Assembly (NCBI RefSeq): GCF_904846065.1
Contig: NZ_CAJGZV010000001.1
Span: forward strand, 1,736,001-1,800,000
DNA length: 64,000 bases
Direction of reading: 5' to 3'
DNA from: Psychrobacter immobilis
GTDB taxonomy: Bacteria; Pseudomonadota; Gammaproteobacteria; Pseudomonadales; Moraxellaceae
A program made the translations under genes and the position numbers. The notes under the pieces were generated by a model that was given only the letters and a program-made list of their open reading frames with translations, searched no databases and was not told where the DNA came from. Shown piece after piece: positions 28,785 to 38,666 of this stretch. Numbering within the stretch: the stretch's first letter is position 1; every line of letters starts with the position of its first letter.

Positions 28785-28983
28785 CTACTTTACAACCTTC
28801 CATTTAAAGGGTTTTGTAAACTCACTAATGAATAACAGTGTCCATGTTAGTGTCCAATAGCTATCTACGTTTCCCAGAAGACGCTTCTCAGGATTTATAA
28901 AACGTGCGCAAAGATTGCTCTAAATCTAAGTATAGAGATAATAGATTAACATTCACAATTTACCTAGCTTATAAAGCTGACGG

Positions 28984-30261
28984 ATGTACATCATGGCTGT
29001 CGATAATTTAAATGATATCAATAAACTTGAATGCCGAGATAAAGATTACTCGGTCAGTGTCTCAGGTATCGCGGGTTTAAGTATTCGTATTTATCCAAAT
29101 GGTAAAAAGGAATACTACTTACGGTACGCTCATCCCCATATCGATGGTAAGCGCCCTAGAATGATGCTAGGTAAGGTCGAAGATATCAGTCTATATGAAG
29201 CTAAGTATAAAGCAGAAACTATACTTAGCATGGTCGCACAAGGCTCCGACCCTAAAGCCATTCATAAAAAAGAGCAAGTCAATAAGTATGCTCATCTAAA
29301 GAACGCCACATTTTCTGAAATCACACAAGCGTGGCGAGATCACAAAACGTCAAGTCGTCACCATAGTAAATCTAGAAAGCGCGCGTTTAGTGACTCAACC
29401 CTTAAATTTTGGGATTTGTGTCTAGGATACATGTGCCAAGAAATTGGCGACTTAAGAATGAATGATATCACGAGCGAGATGATATTGAGTGTATGTGAGG
29501 CGATTCAAAACAATGAAAATCAAGCAACCTTCGTTGGTGCCAGCACTCGGCTTTATACTGAAAAAGTCTTCTCATTTGCTGTCGCAAGAGGATTATGCGA
29601 TAGAAATGTAGCTATTGATACACGTGGCGAGCTCGCACCTGCCAGTTCAGGCAACCACTTACCAGCCATTACCAAGCCTGATCAGTTTGCTACCCTCCTG
29701 AACGATATGTCCCATTTCAAAGGTGCAAGTAAAACCACATTAGAAGCGATGAATTTACTACCGTATGTCTTTGTGCGTAGTATCGATTTGCGGTCTATGC
29801 GTTGGCAAGATATAGATTGGGATAATAAGCTATGGGAGTTTTCTCCTACTAAAGGCGAAGGTCGTGATGACATGGTATCTCATTTAGTTGTACCACTAGC
29901 CACTCAAGTAATTGAGCGCTTACGAAAAATACAAGCAATCACAGGTCACAAAGAACATGTATTTGCATCGATACGTGTCTCAAGCAATCCTTATATTAGC
30001 AAAGCAACACTAGTACAAATATTTCATAGGCTTGGCTACAAAGATGTGCAATGCGCTCATGGCTTTCGAGCATCAGCTAAAACCTTACTTATGGAGCAAC
30101 CTGAGTTGCGTTATTCAGATATCGTGACCGAGCTGCAATTAGGACATCGAATAAAGGATACGCATGGCGGCGCTTATAACCGATTAGATGAAATTGATAC
30201 TCGAATACTGATGATGCAAGATTGGGCTGATTATATAGATAAGCTCCGGGGTTCAACGTAA
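28984..30261 (+). CDS. Tyrosine-type integrase (P4-like, DUF4102 N-terminal domain)
   Basis: Site-specific recombinase of 425 residues (ATG 28984; ATG 28993 is equally possible). The N-terminus has the arm-DNA-binding domain of P4-type integrases (GLSIRIYPNGKKEYYLRYAH...RPRMMLGKV). Catalytic residues are present: Arg265 (FVRSIDLR), His359 and Arg362 (HGFR), His388 (LGHR) and the nucleophile Tyr398 (GGAYNR). The enzyme therefore looks intact. No other phage, plasmid or island gene is adjacent, and no tRNA gene is seen nearby, so it may be the last recognisable piece of a decayed element. Confidence 0.92.
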   Translation: MYIMAVDNLNDINKLECRDKDYSVSVSGIAGLSIRIYPNGKKEYYLRYAHPHIDGKRPRMMLGKVEDISLYEAKYKAETILSMVAQGSDPKAIHKKEQVNKYAHLKNATFSEITQAWRDHKTSSRHHSKSRKRAFSDSTLKFWDLCLGYMCQEIGDLRMNDITSEMILSVCEAIQNNENQATFVGASTRLYTEKVFSFAVARGLCDRNVAIDTRGELAPASSGNHLPAITKPDQFATLLNDMSHFKGASKTTLEAMNLLPYVFVRSIDLRSMRWQDIDWDNKLWEFSPTKGEGRDDMVSHLVVPLATQVIERLRKIQAITGHKEHVFASIRVSSNPYISKATLVQIFHRLGYKDVQCAHGFRASAKTLLMEQPELRYSDIVTELQLGHRIKDTHGGAYNRLDEIDTRILMMQDWADYIDKLRGST

Positions 30262-30288
30262 TACTTACTTTACGTTAATAATATACCT

Positions 30289-30344
30289 ATTAGCATTCAC
30301 AATGCACAATAAGCCCTTTGCATAGCATCTCATTCCCAGTCATC
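30289..30344 (+). repeat. Degenerate direct repeat flanking the integrase, right copy
   Basis: Partner of 28190-28244, beginning 28 bases after the integrase stop. Shares AGCCCTTTGC and CATTC...CAGTCATC-type blocks. Confidence 0.55.
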
Positions 30345-30507
30345 ACATAACAACCAAAACACCCTAACATTCTATTGTTGGTAGCCTAGATATTGGAATT
30401 TCTGCAACCTCGCGCTTGTGATCAACGACCAATCTGACGGCTTCTAATCTCCGGTATCTTATCTGCATGAGCTCACTTCATGTACTGACAAACTCTATAG
30501 CCTCAGT

Positions 30508-31650
30508 TTAATTATCCAGTTTTACCAAACAGTCAGAATTAATATCAGCAATCGTTTTGGCACCAGTCAAGGTCATTGCGACGCGTATTTCTTTATCTAG
30601 CAGTTCTAACAAATTGCTTACCCCTGCACCGCCATCCGCTGCTAAAGCATAAATAAAAGCGCGCCCTAGCATGCAAATATCAGCGCCCAAAGCCAACATA
30701 CGCACAATATCTAAGCCATTACGTATGCCAGAGTCGGCTAAAATTTTAATCTCTCCTTTAACCGCATCGGCAATAGGAGGCAGCGCCCGTGCACTGGATA
30801 AAACACCGTCCAGTTGTCGCCCACCATGATTGGATACGACTATGCCGTCTGCCCCAAAACGCACCGCATCTTTGGCATCTTCTGGGTCCAAAATACCTTT
30901 GATGACCATAGGCCCATCCCAGTACTCGCGAATCCAATCTAAATCTTTCCAAGAAATAGAGGGGTCAAAGTTATTACCTAGCCAGCCTATATAGTCTTCC
31001 AATCCTGTTGTCTTGCCTAAATAAGTAGAGATATTACCCAGATCGTGCGGACGGCCATTCAGTCCTACATCCCATGCCCATTGCGGATGCATCACAGACT
31101 GGAAGTAACGGCGCATAGCGGCATTTTTACCGCTCATACCAGAGTGCATATCTCGGTAGCGTGCCCCTGGTACCGGCATATCCACCGTGAAAACCAAGGT
31201 CGAACACCCCGCCGCTTTGGCACGCTCCAAGGCATTTTTCATAAAACCTCGGTCCTTTAATACGTAAAGCTGAAACCACATTGGACGGTTAATTTTAGGC
31301 ACTACTTCCTCAATCGGACAAACCGAAACTGTCGACATGGTAAACGGAATGCCTTTTTGATCGGCTGCCATAGCGGCCTGCACTTCTCCGCGGCGGGCAT
31401 ACATACCTGTCAGACCTACGGGTGACAACGCGACAGGCATAGACAGAGTTTCATTAAATAACTGCGTCTCGAGACTAAGCTGTGACATATCATTCAGTAC
31501 ACGTTGTCTAAGGGCAATTTTTGATAAATCTTCAACATTATGTTTTAAGGTATATTCCTCATAAGCACCGCCATCTATATAATGAAATAGAAATGGTGGC
31601 AGTCGGCGCTTGGCAGCAGCCCTGTAGTCGTTTGGAGATGAAATAATCAT
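30508..31650 (-). CDS. lldD: L-lactate dehydrogenase (FMN-dependent, quinone-linked)
   Basis: Oxidises L-lactate to pyruvate at the inner membrane, passing electrons to quinone. The protein has 380 residues and matches the alpha-hydroxy-acid oxidase family: [14 protein letters not shown] near the N-terminus, the FMN block [36 protein letters not shown], and the active-site run [10 protein letters not shown] with catalytic His275, the same number as in E. coli LldD. It is the last gene of the lldP-dld-lldD group on the minus strand, 127 bases after dld. Confidence 0.96.
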   Translation of the reverse strand: MIISSPNDYRAAAKRRLPPFLFHYIDGGAYEEYTLKHNVEDLSKIALRQRVLNDMSQLSLETQLFNETLSMPVALSPVGLTGMYARRGEVQAAMAADQKGIPFTMSTVSVCPIEEVVPKINRPMWFQLYVLKDRGFMKNALERAKAAGCSTLVFTVDMPVPGARYRDMHSGMSGKNAAMRRYFQSVMHPQWAWDVGLNGRPHDLGNISTYLGKTTGLEDYIGWLGNNFDPSISWKDLDWIREYWDGPMVIKGILDPEDAKDAVRFGADGIVVSNHGGRQLDGVLSSARALPPIADAVKGEIKILADSGIRNGLDIVRMLALGADICMLGRAFIYALAADGGAGVSNLLELLDKEIRVAMTLTGAKTIADINSDCLVKLDN

Positions 31651-31777
31651 ACGCTTGCCCTTATTCTGTTAGATATCTATGTAATATTTTTGAATCTCTA
31701 ATTATTTATTGATTAGTGCTAAACGATGGATGCAATTGGCTTGTTTTTGAAGCAGCAAGCTTAGCCCAAACTGCCTA

Positions 31778-33550
31778 TTACAAACAGCACGAGCAGTTAC
31801 GTTTGGTTTTTGACATTTTACCGATGCCGGGATTAAAGCTATTGGTTGGGTCTAGACTTTTATAGAAATTCTGCAAATCAGGCTCTGCTTCGTATAGATG
31901 ACCGACATTATGCTCAGCAGGATATTTGGCTCCGCGTGCGCTCAATAGCTCTAACATCATCTTTTTAACAAGCTTGGCATCACTGCCCTTCTTTAATATA
32001 TAGTCTTGATGAAACACATAACAAAAGAAATGTCCGTAATACAGCTTCTTTTCTAAGTGTTTTTCAATGTCTTCAGGCAAGCTTTCAAGCCACTCTAGCT
32101 CGTTACGTGGTATGGCAATATCCAGCGCTAATATCTCACCGACCTCTTTTTCATGTATAACTTCATAGCGTAATGCGGCACCGGCTGCGGCAAAACGATT
32201 TAAAAGCGCGCTTTCTGATTCTTCCTGACTACATTCAAAATAGTTACCCGTGTCCGACGCATCAAAAAACGTCTTCAGAAAATCTTGAGCCTCTGCTATC
32301 CCTTCATCACTCATTTTTATGATGAGGTGATGCTCGTATTGATTACGGTACTCCATCATGCGCTTGGGCAAATGCTTTGGAAATAGAGTAGCGATAAACT
32401 GCATGACTTTGTCAGTGAAATGCTTTGGCATCCATGACCACTTATGAAATTTTGCATCCATAGCGCCTTTGATAGAGAACAGTCTAGGTAAAGCATTTGT
32501 ACCGAGATGCTTGATACTCAAGAACGTGTCTTTACCGTATTTAGCGGAGACATCAAATATATCACGATGCATATACTCGCCCACTTCAGGGATATTGTCG
32601 AAGCGGGATAGTATCTGTCTTCTGAGCTGTGCAAGCTCACTCACACTGTTGGTGCCTATGTAGAAAGTTTGCTCTTTTGCCGCTATTGGATAAGTGTCAA
32701 GACGTACTGCAAATACGGCAAGCTTGCCAGCACAGCCGCTTGCTTCATACAGTCTGCGCTTGTCCGCATTAAAGCGACTGGGCGTGCTTGCATCAACATC
32801 TTTTACTCGGGCGATGTACTCTCTGTCAGATGCGAGCTTACCAGTGTCAGGTAATTCTCTTCTATCAAAATGACCGTTTTGCAAATTCGTTAATATTTCT
32901 TCAGGAGTATCACCCAACTTAACGTCTAGATGATTGACTAGCACCAGTTGACCGTGTTCATTTATTTGGGCAAACAATGCAAGCTCGGTGTAAGCAGGCC
33001 CTCTTTTAACCAGAGCTCCACCAGAGTTATTAGATATACCACCAATAATAGACGCACCTAACGTCGAGGAACCGATGACAGAGTGAGGCGCTCTATTGAC
33101 AGCATTAAGCTGACTTTGCAACTGATGCAATGTCGCCCCAGACAAGCTAATCACTTGCTCGCCATCATTCACCAAATACAACTGGTTTATGGCAAGCGTA
33201 TTAATCACCACAACGGGTCTATCGTAGTCATTACCGCTTGGTGTTGAGCCTTCAGTCAGGCCTGTTTTTGCCGCTTGCATAATGATAATACAGTCGCCTT
33301 CAACGCACACTTCTAGGCTACGCCAAATGTCCAGCAATGTTTGCGGAAACAAAACCGCTAAGGCACTGCCGCCACCAGAGCGCCACCCCATTCTATAGTG
33401 CTCATTTTTCTCTGGATCAGCTTGTACATTACTCGCGCCTAGCAAGTTGGTTAGTTTATCTAACACCTGATCAGGACTAAGCATGCCTTGAGAAGCTTGA
33501 TTTGACGAAGATATATGACGCTCCTTATCTTGTAATGGTGTGTCACTCAT
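31778..33550 (-). CDS. dld: Quinone-dependent D-lactate dehydrogenase (FAD)
   Basis: Membrane-associated flavoenzyme oxidising D-lactate to pyruvate; 590 residues against about 571 in E. coli. The FAD-binding half is visible in YRMGWRSGGGSALAVLFPQTLLDIW, AAKTGLTEGSTPSGNDYDRPVVVINT and GSSTLGASIIGGISNNSGGALVKRGPAYTELAL. The C-terminal lactate/membrane-binding half includes ARGAKYPAEHNVGHLYEA and the DPTNSFNPGIGKMSK end. Its start overlaps the stop of lldP by four bases (ATGA), indicating coupled translation. With lldD this lets the cell use both lactate isomers. Confidence 0.96.
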   Translation of the reverse strand: MSDTPLQDKERHISSSNQASQGMLSPDQVLDKLTNLLGASNVQADPEKNEHYRMGWRSGGGSALAVLFPQTLLDIWRSLEVCVEGDCIIIMQAAKTGLTEGSTPSGNDYDRPVVVINTLAINQLYLVNDGEQVISLSGATLHQLQSQLNAVNRAPHSVIGSSTLGASIIGGISNNSGGALVKRGPAYTELALFAQINEHGQLVLVNHLDVKLGDTPEEILTNLQNGHFDRRELPDTGKLASDREYIARVKDVDASTPSRFNADKRRLYEASGCAGKLAVFAVRLDTYPIAAKEQTFYIGTNSVSELAQLRRQILSRFDNIPEVGEYMHRDIFDVSAKYGKDTFLSIKHLGTNALPRLFSIKGAMDAKFHKWSWMPKHFTDKVMQFIATLFPKHLPKRMMEYRNQYEHHLIIKMSDEGIAEAQDFLKTFFDASDTGNYFECSQEESESALLNRFAAAGAALRYEVIHEKEVGEILALDIAIPRNELEWLESLPEDIEKHLEKKLYYGHFFCYVFHQDYILKKGSDAKLVKKMMLELLSARGAKYPAEHNVGHLYEAEPDLQNFYKSLDPTNSFNPGIGKMSKTKRNCSCCL

Positions 33551-35253
33551 GATGCCAAGGGACCTTGAAAACCAAAAATATAAATGGCGGCCATGACGAT
33601 GATGCCACAGAACAACACATAGTATATGGTGGGTAAAATAGTACGCCTAAGTGTGGCGCCCTCCATACCAAGTAAACCCACCGTTGCTGATGCAGCCACC
33701 ACGTTATGTATGGCAACCATATTACCGGCTGCGGCACCAACCGCTTGCGCTGCGATGATTAGAGAAGGTGAAATATGTAAGCTCATGGCGGCTTCATATT
33801 GGAATTGACTGAACATCATATTAGATACGGTATTAGAGCCTGCGATAAATGCACCTAAAGCACCAATGGTTGCACTAATCAATGGAAAAACATTGCCAAA
33901 AGTACCTGAAAACAACTCTGCACTGGCGACTGGCATACTCGCCACATCTGATAAGTTTATGCCTGAATTAATAAAAATTCTAACCATTGGAATCGTAAAG
34001 ATAAGTACAAAACCTGCCCCTAACACAGTCTTACCTGATTCTTTAAAGGCACTGTTTAGTGCGCTGACGGGCTTTCTAGTTTGAAAAGCGGCGGCAACCA
34101 AAGCACTAATTAGTAACAAGCCGCCCGGTAAGTATAAAGGACTAAAACTGGCACTGATATCTGTCTCACCTAAAATCGAGGTTAGGTCTACTGCTACACT
34201 GTTAAGTAAAGACTGAAAGCCTGTAAATACTCTTGAAAACACCAGTAAAAGGGCAACCAATAAATAAGGGAACCACGCCATAAGGGTGGACATCTTCTTA
34301 TCACTCAAGGTTAGCGTAATATCTTCTTTACTGACCACTAACTTACCAAGCCATTCACTCGGCCAGTTTTTTTGCGGTTCAAAATCCCATGTGGTTTTTG
34401 GTACCAAAAACCCTCTTTTAGCAGCATTAACAACGACAGTAATACTGACCAAGCCACCGACCAGTGACGGAAACTCTGGCCCTAAAAAAACACCGGTTAT
34501 CATATAAGGGATTGTAAATGCCAAGCCTGCAAAAATTGCAAACGGCCAAATCGCAAAGCCTTCCCGCCAGCTTTTGTTTTTACCAAAGAAGCGAGTGAGC
34601 ATCATCACCATAAAAAGTGGCATAAACGTACCAATGACACCGTGAATAATGGCGACTTGACTGGTAATCAGTTGTAAAAATTCGCCCCACTGTACTCCTT
34701 GTTGTGCCAGTTGAGCACTAATGGCAGCTTTATCTAACCCATCATTTACCCCTATCACAATAGGCGTACCGACCGCACCAAATGATACAGGTGTACTTTG
34801 TATCATCATTCCCATCAACACCGCACCCAGCGCCGGAAATCCTACTGCCACCAGCAAAGGCGCTGCAATAGCGGCAGCTGTACCAAAACCAGAGGCGCCC
34901 TCAAGAAAGCAACCAAAGCACCATGCAATAATAATGGCTTGCACACGCCTATCTGGCGATACATTAGTAAACCCAGCACGGATAACGGCGATTGCACCAG
35001 TATGTTTTAATGTATTCAACAAAAAAATAGCACCAAAGACTATCCACAATACCGAAACCGTAATGACCAAACCCTGAATAATAGATGATGACACTCGGTT
35101 AAGCGTCATATCCCATATAAAAATGGCAAGCGCAGCGGTAACCACTAAAATGATAGGCATTGTTTTTTTAGCTGACCATTGCAAACCTATCAGAAAAATA
35201 CCACAGAGAACGATTGGCAGTAATGCCAAAAGCCCATATATTGTTTGATTCAA
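33547..35253 (-). CDS. lldP: L-lactate permease
   Basis: Inner-membrane lactate:proton symporter of 568 residues with more than ten hydrophobic segments. Family blocks include IIIAWCFGCFLEGASGFGTAAAIAAPLL, LGAVLMGMMIQSTPVSFGAVGTPI and AGSNTVSNMMFSQFQYEAA. First gene of the lactate operon; dld overlaps its end by four bases. The 294-base divergent region up to the LysR gene should hold the operon promoter and operator. Confidence 0.95.
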   Translation of the reverse strand: MNQTIYGLLALLPIVLCGIFLIGLQWSAKKTMPIILVVTAALAIFIWDMTLNRVSSSIIQGLVITVSVLWIVFGAIFLLNTLKHTGAIAVIRAGFTNVSPDRRVQAIIIAWCFGCFLEGASGFGTAAAIAAPLLVAVGFPALGAVLMGMMIQSTPVSFGAVGTPIVIGVNDGLDKAAISAQLAQQGVQWGEFLQLITSQVAIIHGVIGTFMPLFMVMMLTRFFGKNKSWREGFAIWPFAIFAGLAFTIPYMITGVFLGPEFPSLVGGLVSITVVVNAAKRGFLVPKTTWDFEPQKNWPSEWLGKLVVSKEDITLTLSDKKMSTLMAWFPYLLVALLLVFSRVFTGFQSLLNSVAVDLTSILGETDISASFSPLYLPGGLLLISALVAAAFQTRKPVSALNSAFKESGKTVLGAGFVLIFTIPMVRIFINSGINLSDVASMPVASAELFSGTFGNVFPLISATIGALGAFIAGSNTVSNMMFSQFQYEAAMSLHISPSLIIAAQAVGAAAGNMVAIHNVVAASATVGLLGMEGATLRRTILPTIYYVLFCGIIVMAAIYIFGFQGPLAS

Positions 35254-35547
35254 AATTACATCCTTTTGATTGTGTGATCTTCCTTGAACTAAGTCATCGA
35301 AGCCTTTATTTTGACGAATCTATGATGACTAAGTTGTATTAAATATTCACAAATAGGGACTGCTTATTTACTAAAGCTGTCTTGTAGACAAAGCCGAGCA
35401 CGACTTGCGACAGTTTATGTCCCAATGTTAAAAATGCCCTGAAATAGTCTACGCCTTGTTAATTCATTGATATATTGCATCAATGGACAATGTTATTTTC
35501 CTTTTTTGCTATAATTAGAAACACATTACTAAAATTGGAGAACAAGT

Positions 35548-36453
35548 GTGACCAAAGCTGACGACATGATTTTATTCGTTCAAGTTGTCGAAGAAGGGTC
35601 ATTCTCTAGAGTCGCTGAAAAATTATCATTGACGAACTCGGTAGTGAGCAAGCGCATTGCGAGATTAGAAGAGAACTTAAATATACAACTGCTTTATAGA
35701 ACCACTAGAAAGTTGAGCTTAACCGATGCAGGCAGGGCGCTTTATAACAAAGCTAAAATTGCTAAATCCGCCTTTCAAGAAGCTGAAAATGCTGTCACGG
35801 GTTACGGCGAAGATATGAAAGGTCATATACGTATAACCATGCCTGTGGTCTCTGCGAATTTCATATTTAGCGAATCTATTGCCGAATTCTGTAAACAACA
35901 CCCTGAAGTATCAGTAGAGTTACAAATTACCAATCGATTGGTTGACTTGATAGAGGAAGGATTTGATTTGGCACTAAGGACCGCTGTGCTTGAAGATTCT
36001 TCACTCATTGCAAGGCGCCTTATAGATAGCCAGTGGATTATATGCGCGACTCCAGCCTATTTAGAGCAACATGGTGCGCCTCAAACTCCTGAACAGTTAC
36101 AAAATCATGAGTGCTTGGTTTATAAGTTTGATAATACGGCTAACAGTACATGGCCGCTATATATAGACGGCAAAGAGCAATTAATATCTGTCCCTGGTCG
36201 GTTTCATAGCAATCATCTGAGTGCAATTAAACAAGCCGCGCTTAGCGATTTAGGTATCGCTTTTTTACCACAAGTGTTGATCTATGAGGAGATACAGAAA
36301 AATACACTCACGCAGATTTTACAATGTTTTACCAGCAAGAAGCTGGGGCTATATGCGGTTTATCCTAAGGCCAGACAACCGGATCAAAAGTTAAAACTGC
36401 TCGTTGCACATTTACGAGACTCATTACATCAAAAACAGGCTTACTACTACTAA
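35548..36453 (+). CDS. LysR-family regulator next to the lactate operon
   Basis: DNA-binding regulator of 301 residues starting at GTG 35548 (GGAGAACAA upstream). The N-terminal helix-turn-helix is FVQVVEEGSFSRVAEKLSLTNSVVSKRIARLEENLNIQLLYRTTRKLSLTDAG; the rest is the substrate-binding domain typical of the CrgA/AaeR-like subgroup (GHIRITMPVVSANF, DLALRTAVLEDSSLIARRL, GIAFLPQVL). Its divergent position to lldP suggests it controls lactate use, although in E. coli this role is played by the GntR-type LldR. Effector unknown. Confidence 0.9.
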   Translation: MTKADDMILFVQVVEEGSFSRVAEKLSLTNSVVSKRIARLEENLNIQLLYRTTRKLSLTDAGRALYNKAKIAKSAFQEAENAVTGYGEDMKGHIRITMPVVSANFIFSESIAEFCKQHPEVSVELQITNRLVDLIEEGFDLALRTAVLEDSSLIARRLIDSQWIICATPAYLEQHGAPQTPEQLQNHECLVYKFDNTANSTWPLYIDGKEQLISVPGRFHSNHLSAIKQAALSDLGIAFLPQVLIYEEIQKNTLTQILQCFTSKKLGLYAVYPKARQPDQKLKLLVAHLRDSLHQKQAYYY

Positions 36454-36474
36454 GTAATAAGCCTGTTTTTGATG
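36427..36474. terminator. Bidirectional terminator overlapping the LysR gene end
   Basis: CATCAAAAACAGGCTTA / TAAGCCTGTTTTTGATG, 17-bp perfect arms, begins inside the last codons of the regulator. Symmetric, so it can also stop transcription coming from the SMC-system genes on the minus strand. Confidence 0.85.
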
Positions 36475-36630
36475 TATATAAAAAAACTAATAAAGCGGTC
36501 TTAAAATTAAAGAGATAGTGAAGAGTTTTTTATGGGCAATAAAAACTGATTGATGAGCCAAATATAATTATCATATTAGCTACATTGGCAAGTTAGGTAA
36601 TCAAGTCATAACACATTGCTGTTCTGAATA

Positions 36631-37257
36631 TTAACTTGCTTGCGTATCTATTGTCGTATTATCTTCTTCATTTGCTAGCTCAGACTCAGTGTCAAACTTA
36701 CGCTGAATCTCCTGATAAAAAGAATGGCCTGCGTTGGTTAATATATAAGCTTTTTTGCTAGGTACTTCAATCATAATATCTCGATGAACCAATAGTTTCA
36801 TAACCACGTCTTGTAACGTCCGCTCACCTTTTGTGATGAGTTTGGACTTCTCCAATATCTCTTTAACATGAGGCATGTCTGCCATTTTCAAAAAATCATC
36901 TTCAGTCAAGCCACCACTTTTTGCATTGGTTAATTTACTGAGTTTAAATTTATGGTGATTAATATATTGACCAATAACAAGCAACATAGTCATCGCTTTC
37001 ATTGCTAGTTCAGTTTTTGTGCCATCTAGCGTGCCTGTAGCAACGATGCAAATATACTCAGGATCATTTATTGGTGCAATAACCAGATGATAACCGCTCA
37101 TTTTATACTGTTTAACGTATTCATCTTTATTGTCTATTATCTCAATAAATAATGGATTAACGGTGTCATCACCTGCATTATCAAGGAGATGTTTATTGAG
37201 CATCTTTCCATTCATTAAATGGCTATATATCTCTTTGCTTAATGTGTAATTTGCCAT
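36631..37257 (-). CDS. MukE/MksE/JetB-like subunit of an SMC defence complex
   Basis: Protein of 208 residues, last gene of the four-gene SMC group. Its size, helical winged-helix look (LLVIGQYINHHKFKLSKL..., TLQDVVMKLLVHRDIMIEVPSKKAYILTNAGHSFYQEI) and position directly after the kleisin gene fit MksE/JetB, the KITE-type partner that bridges kleisin and SMC heads. The C-terminal 20 residues are acidic and probably disordered. The gap to the kleisin gene is 41 bases. Sequence similarity alone is weak; the assignment leans on gene neighbourhood. Confidence 0.75.
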   Translation of the reverse strand: MANYTLSKEIYSHLMNGKMLNKHLLDNAGDDTVNPLFIEIIDNKDEYVKQYKMSGYHLVIAPINDPEYICIVATGTLDGTKTELAMKAMTMLLVIGQYINHHKFKLSKLTNAKSGGLTEDDFLKMADMPHVKEILEKSKLITKGERTLQDVVMKLLVHRDIMIEVPSKKAYILTNAGHSFYQEIQRKFDTESELANEEDNTTIDTQAS

Positions 37258-37298
37258 AATAGCGTGCTACCTGTCTATTTGAAGTAACGTTAGGATGT

Positions 37299-38666
37299 TT
37301 AAAGTGAGGCTTCTGCATAATCCCAAATGATATAATCAAGATAATAAACACCATCATCAATCCTATCACGATCGTTGCGGCGCTGAGACACACATGCGTC
37401 ATCCAGTGCACTTAAAAAGTATTCGAGCGCATACAAAAAATCTATTATGCCCGCATTAGGCAATAACTCCTGTAGCTTCTGCCACACATAGCGTTGTACA
37501 TTCTCAATCATATTATCCACTGCTATCTCATATAACGTTATACTCAATATTTGTTCGCAGCGTTCCTCTTCAATGTCAATCTCTAGTGGTAACGCACGTA
37601 AGGGATTATCCAGCTTTTGCTTCAACGGACGTCTGAGCATCATCTCATAATAATTATTAAAATGATCCAGTCCCCTACTTGGTGAATAGTTAAAACGTTT
37701 CTCGTACTTTTTTTTATGATCTTCTAAACCATCAAAGGTTGTGGCAAGCTTGAATACCTCGCTGTCCGCATTTAAGTATTTATTCTGATGGCGTCCATGC
37801 CTTAAAGGCACTAGCGATTCAACCAACACCCCAAAAGCGCGCTCCATACTCAAAAAGAACTCTCTTTCTTGTGCTAAATTCACCAAATAAGCGTTTAAAC
37901 GACTGGCAATGGCTCTGATGTCTTTGTAATAACAGAAGATAGCGCCAACGCGAAACTGTAGTGTTCTCGCCTTGTCTACTTCCCCTATTTCTTCAAAATA
38001 ATGCTCAAGATCTTTTAAGGTTTCTGATAGATTTTTAGTCCCTTTTAATTCAAGGCTTGGGTTAATAAACTCAAGGCAAGGCGTGATGTTACGATGATAT
38101 ACATGCTGCGCTCTATGAAATAACTCATCTAAACCCGTCTCTAATGAGCCCATTTCACGGCTTTTATACATATCTGCAATTTCATCGACACGGTAATCTA
38201 GGACTCGCATATTTTCAGAGATATCTACTTGAATGTCGCTAAGTTTTTCATAGAAAAAAGCATAAGTCTCTTTAAAGTTAATACCCTCAATGGGCAAAGT
38301 CGTCAACTCATTTGCCAGTCGAACGACGTCTTGTCGATGCGATTCAAAAGGTTGAGAATCTAATTGTTTTTTGCGAGAAATATCCAGCCATACTAAGATG
38401 TTATAAATGTCTTTTGATAGCGTTACCATATTGGTTAAACCATCAATATTAACGAATACATTCGCCTGCAATAATGCCTCGACACTTAAGATATCTTTTA
38501 AGGCATAGTCATCATCTTGATAAATAACTTGTTCGTAAAATTTCAGATACGCTGTCATAGGAAACTGTAACGCTGTCTCGTTGGCATTAATCACATCAAC
38601 GAATCTAAAAAAATGGGATTTATGCTTTAATATACCTGCTAATATCGCTTCTCGATTAATGACCAT
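37299..38666 (-). CDS. MukF/MksF/JetA-like kleisin subunit
   Basis: Protein of 455 residues from ATG 38666 (MVINREAILAGILKHK), preceded by GAGGG; it overlaps the SMC stop by 11 bases. A longer in-frame start at 38837 would lie inside the SMC gene in another frame and is rejected. It is helix-rich throughout: an N-terminal winged-helix-like region (LLQANVFVNIDGLTNMVTLSKDIYNIL), a middle helical bundle and the C-terminal EIDIEEERCEQILSITLYEIAVDNMI region. Length and layout match JetA/MksF, the kleisin that closes the SMC ring. No motif alone is diagnostic; context is strong. Confidence 0.8.
   Translation of the reverse strand: MVINREAILAGILKHKSHFFRFVDVINANETALQFPMTAYLKFYEQVIYQDDDYALKDILSVEALLQANVFVNIDGLTNMVTLSKDIYNILVWLDISRKKQLDSQPFESHRQDVVRLANELTTLPIEGINFKETYAFFYEKLSDIQVDISENMRVLDYRVDEIADMYKSREMGSLETGLDELFHRAQHVYHRNITPCLEFINPSLELKGTKNLSETLKDLEHYFEEIGEVDKARTLQFRVGAIFCYYKDIRAIASRLNAYLVNLAQEREFFLSMERAFGVLVESLVPLRHGRHQNKYLNADSEVFKLATTFDGLEDHKKKYEKRFNYSPSRGLDHFNNYYEMMLRRPLKQKLDNPLRALPLEIDIEEERCEQILSITLYEIAVDNMIENVQRYVWQKLQELLPNAGIIDFLYALEYFLSALDDACVSQRRNDRDRIDDGVYYLDYIIWDYAEASL

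Larger units (their letters stand above)
27711..28983. other. Long AT-rich gene-poor region before the integrase
   Basis: About 1.27 kb without a convincing gene. A 64-codon frame at 28086-28280 has no supporting features. It contains the left copy of a degenerate 55-bp direct repeat (28190-28244), a perfect 12-bp inverted repeat (28754-28784) and two AGTGTCCA octamers 12 bases apart (28837 and 28849) close to the integrase start, which could be recombinase or regulator sites. Confidence 0.5.

Noticed and set aside
34721..35077. 118-codon plus-strand frame
   Set aside because: Antisense shadow of lldP, which is strongly supported on the minus strand.
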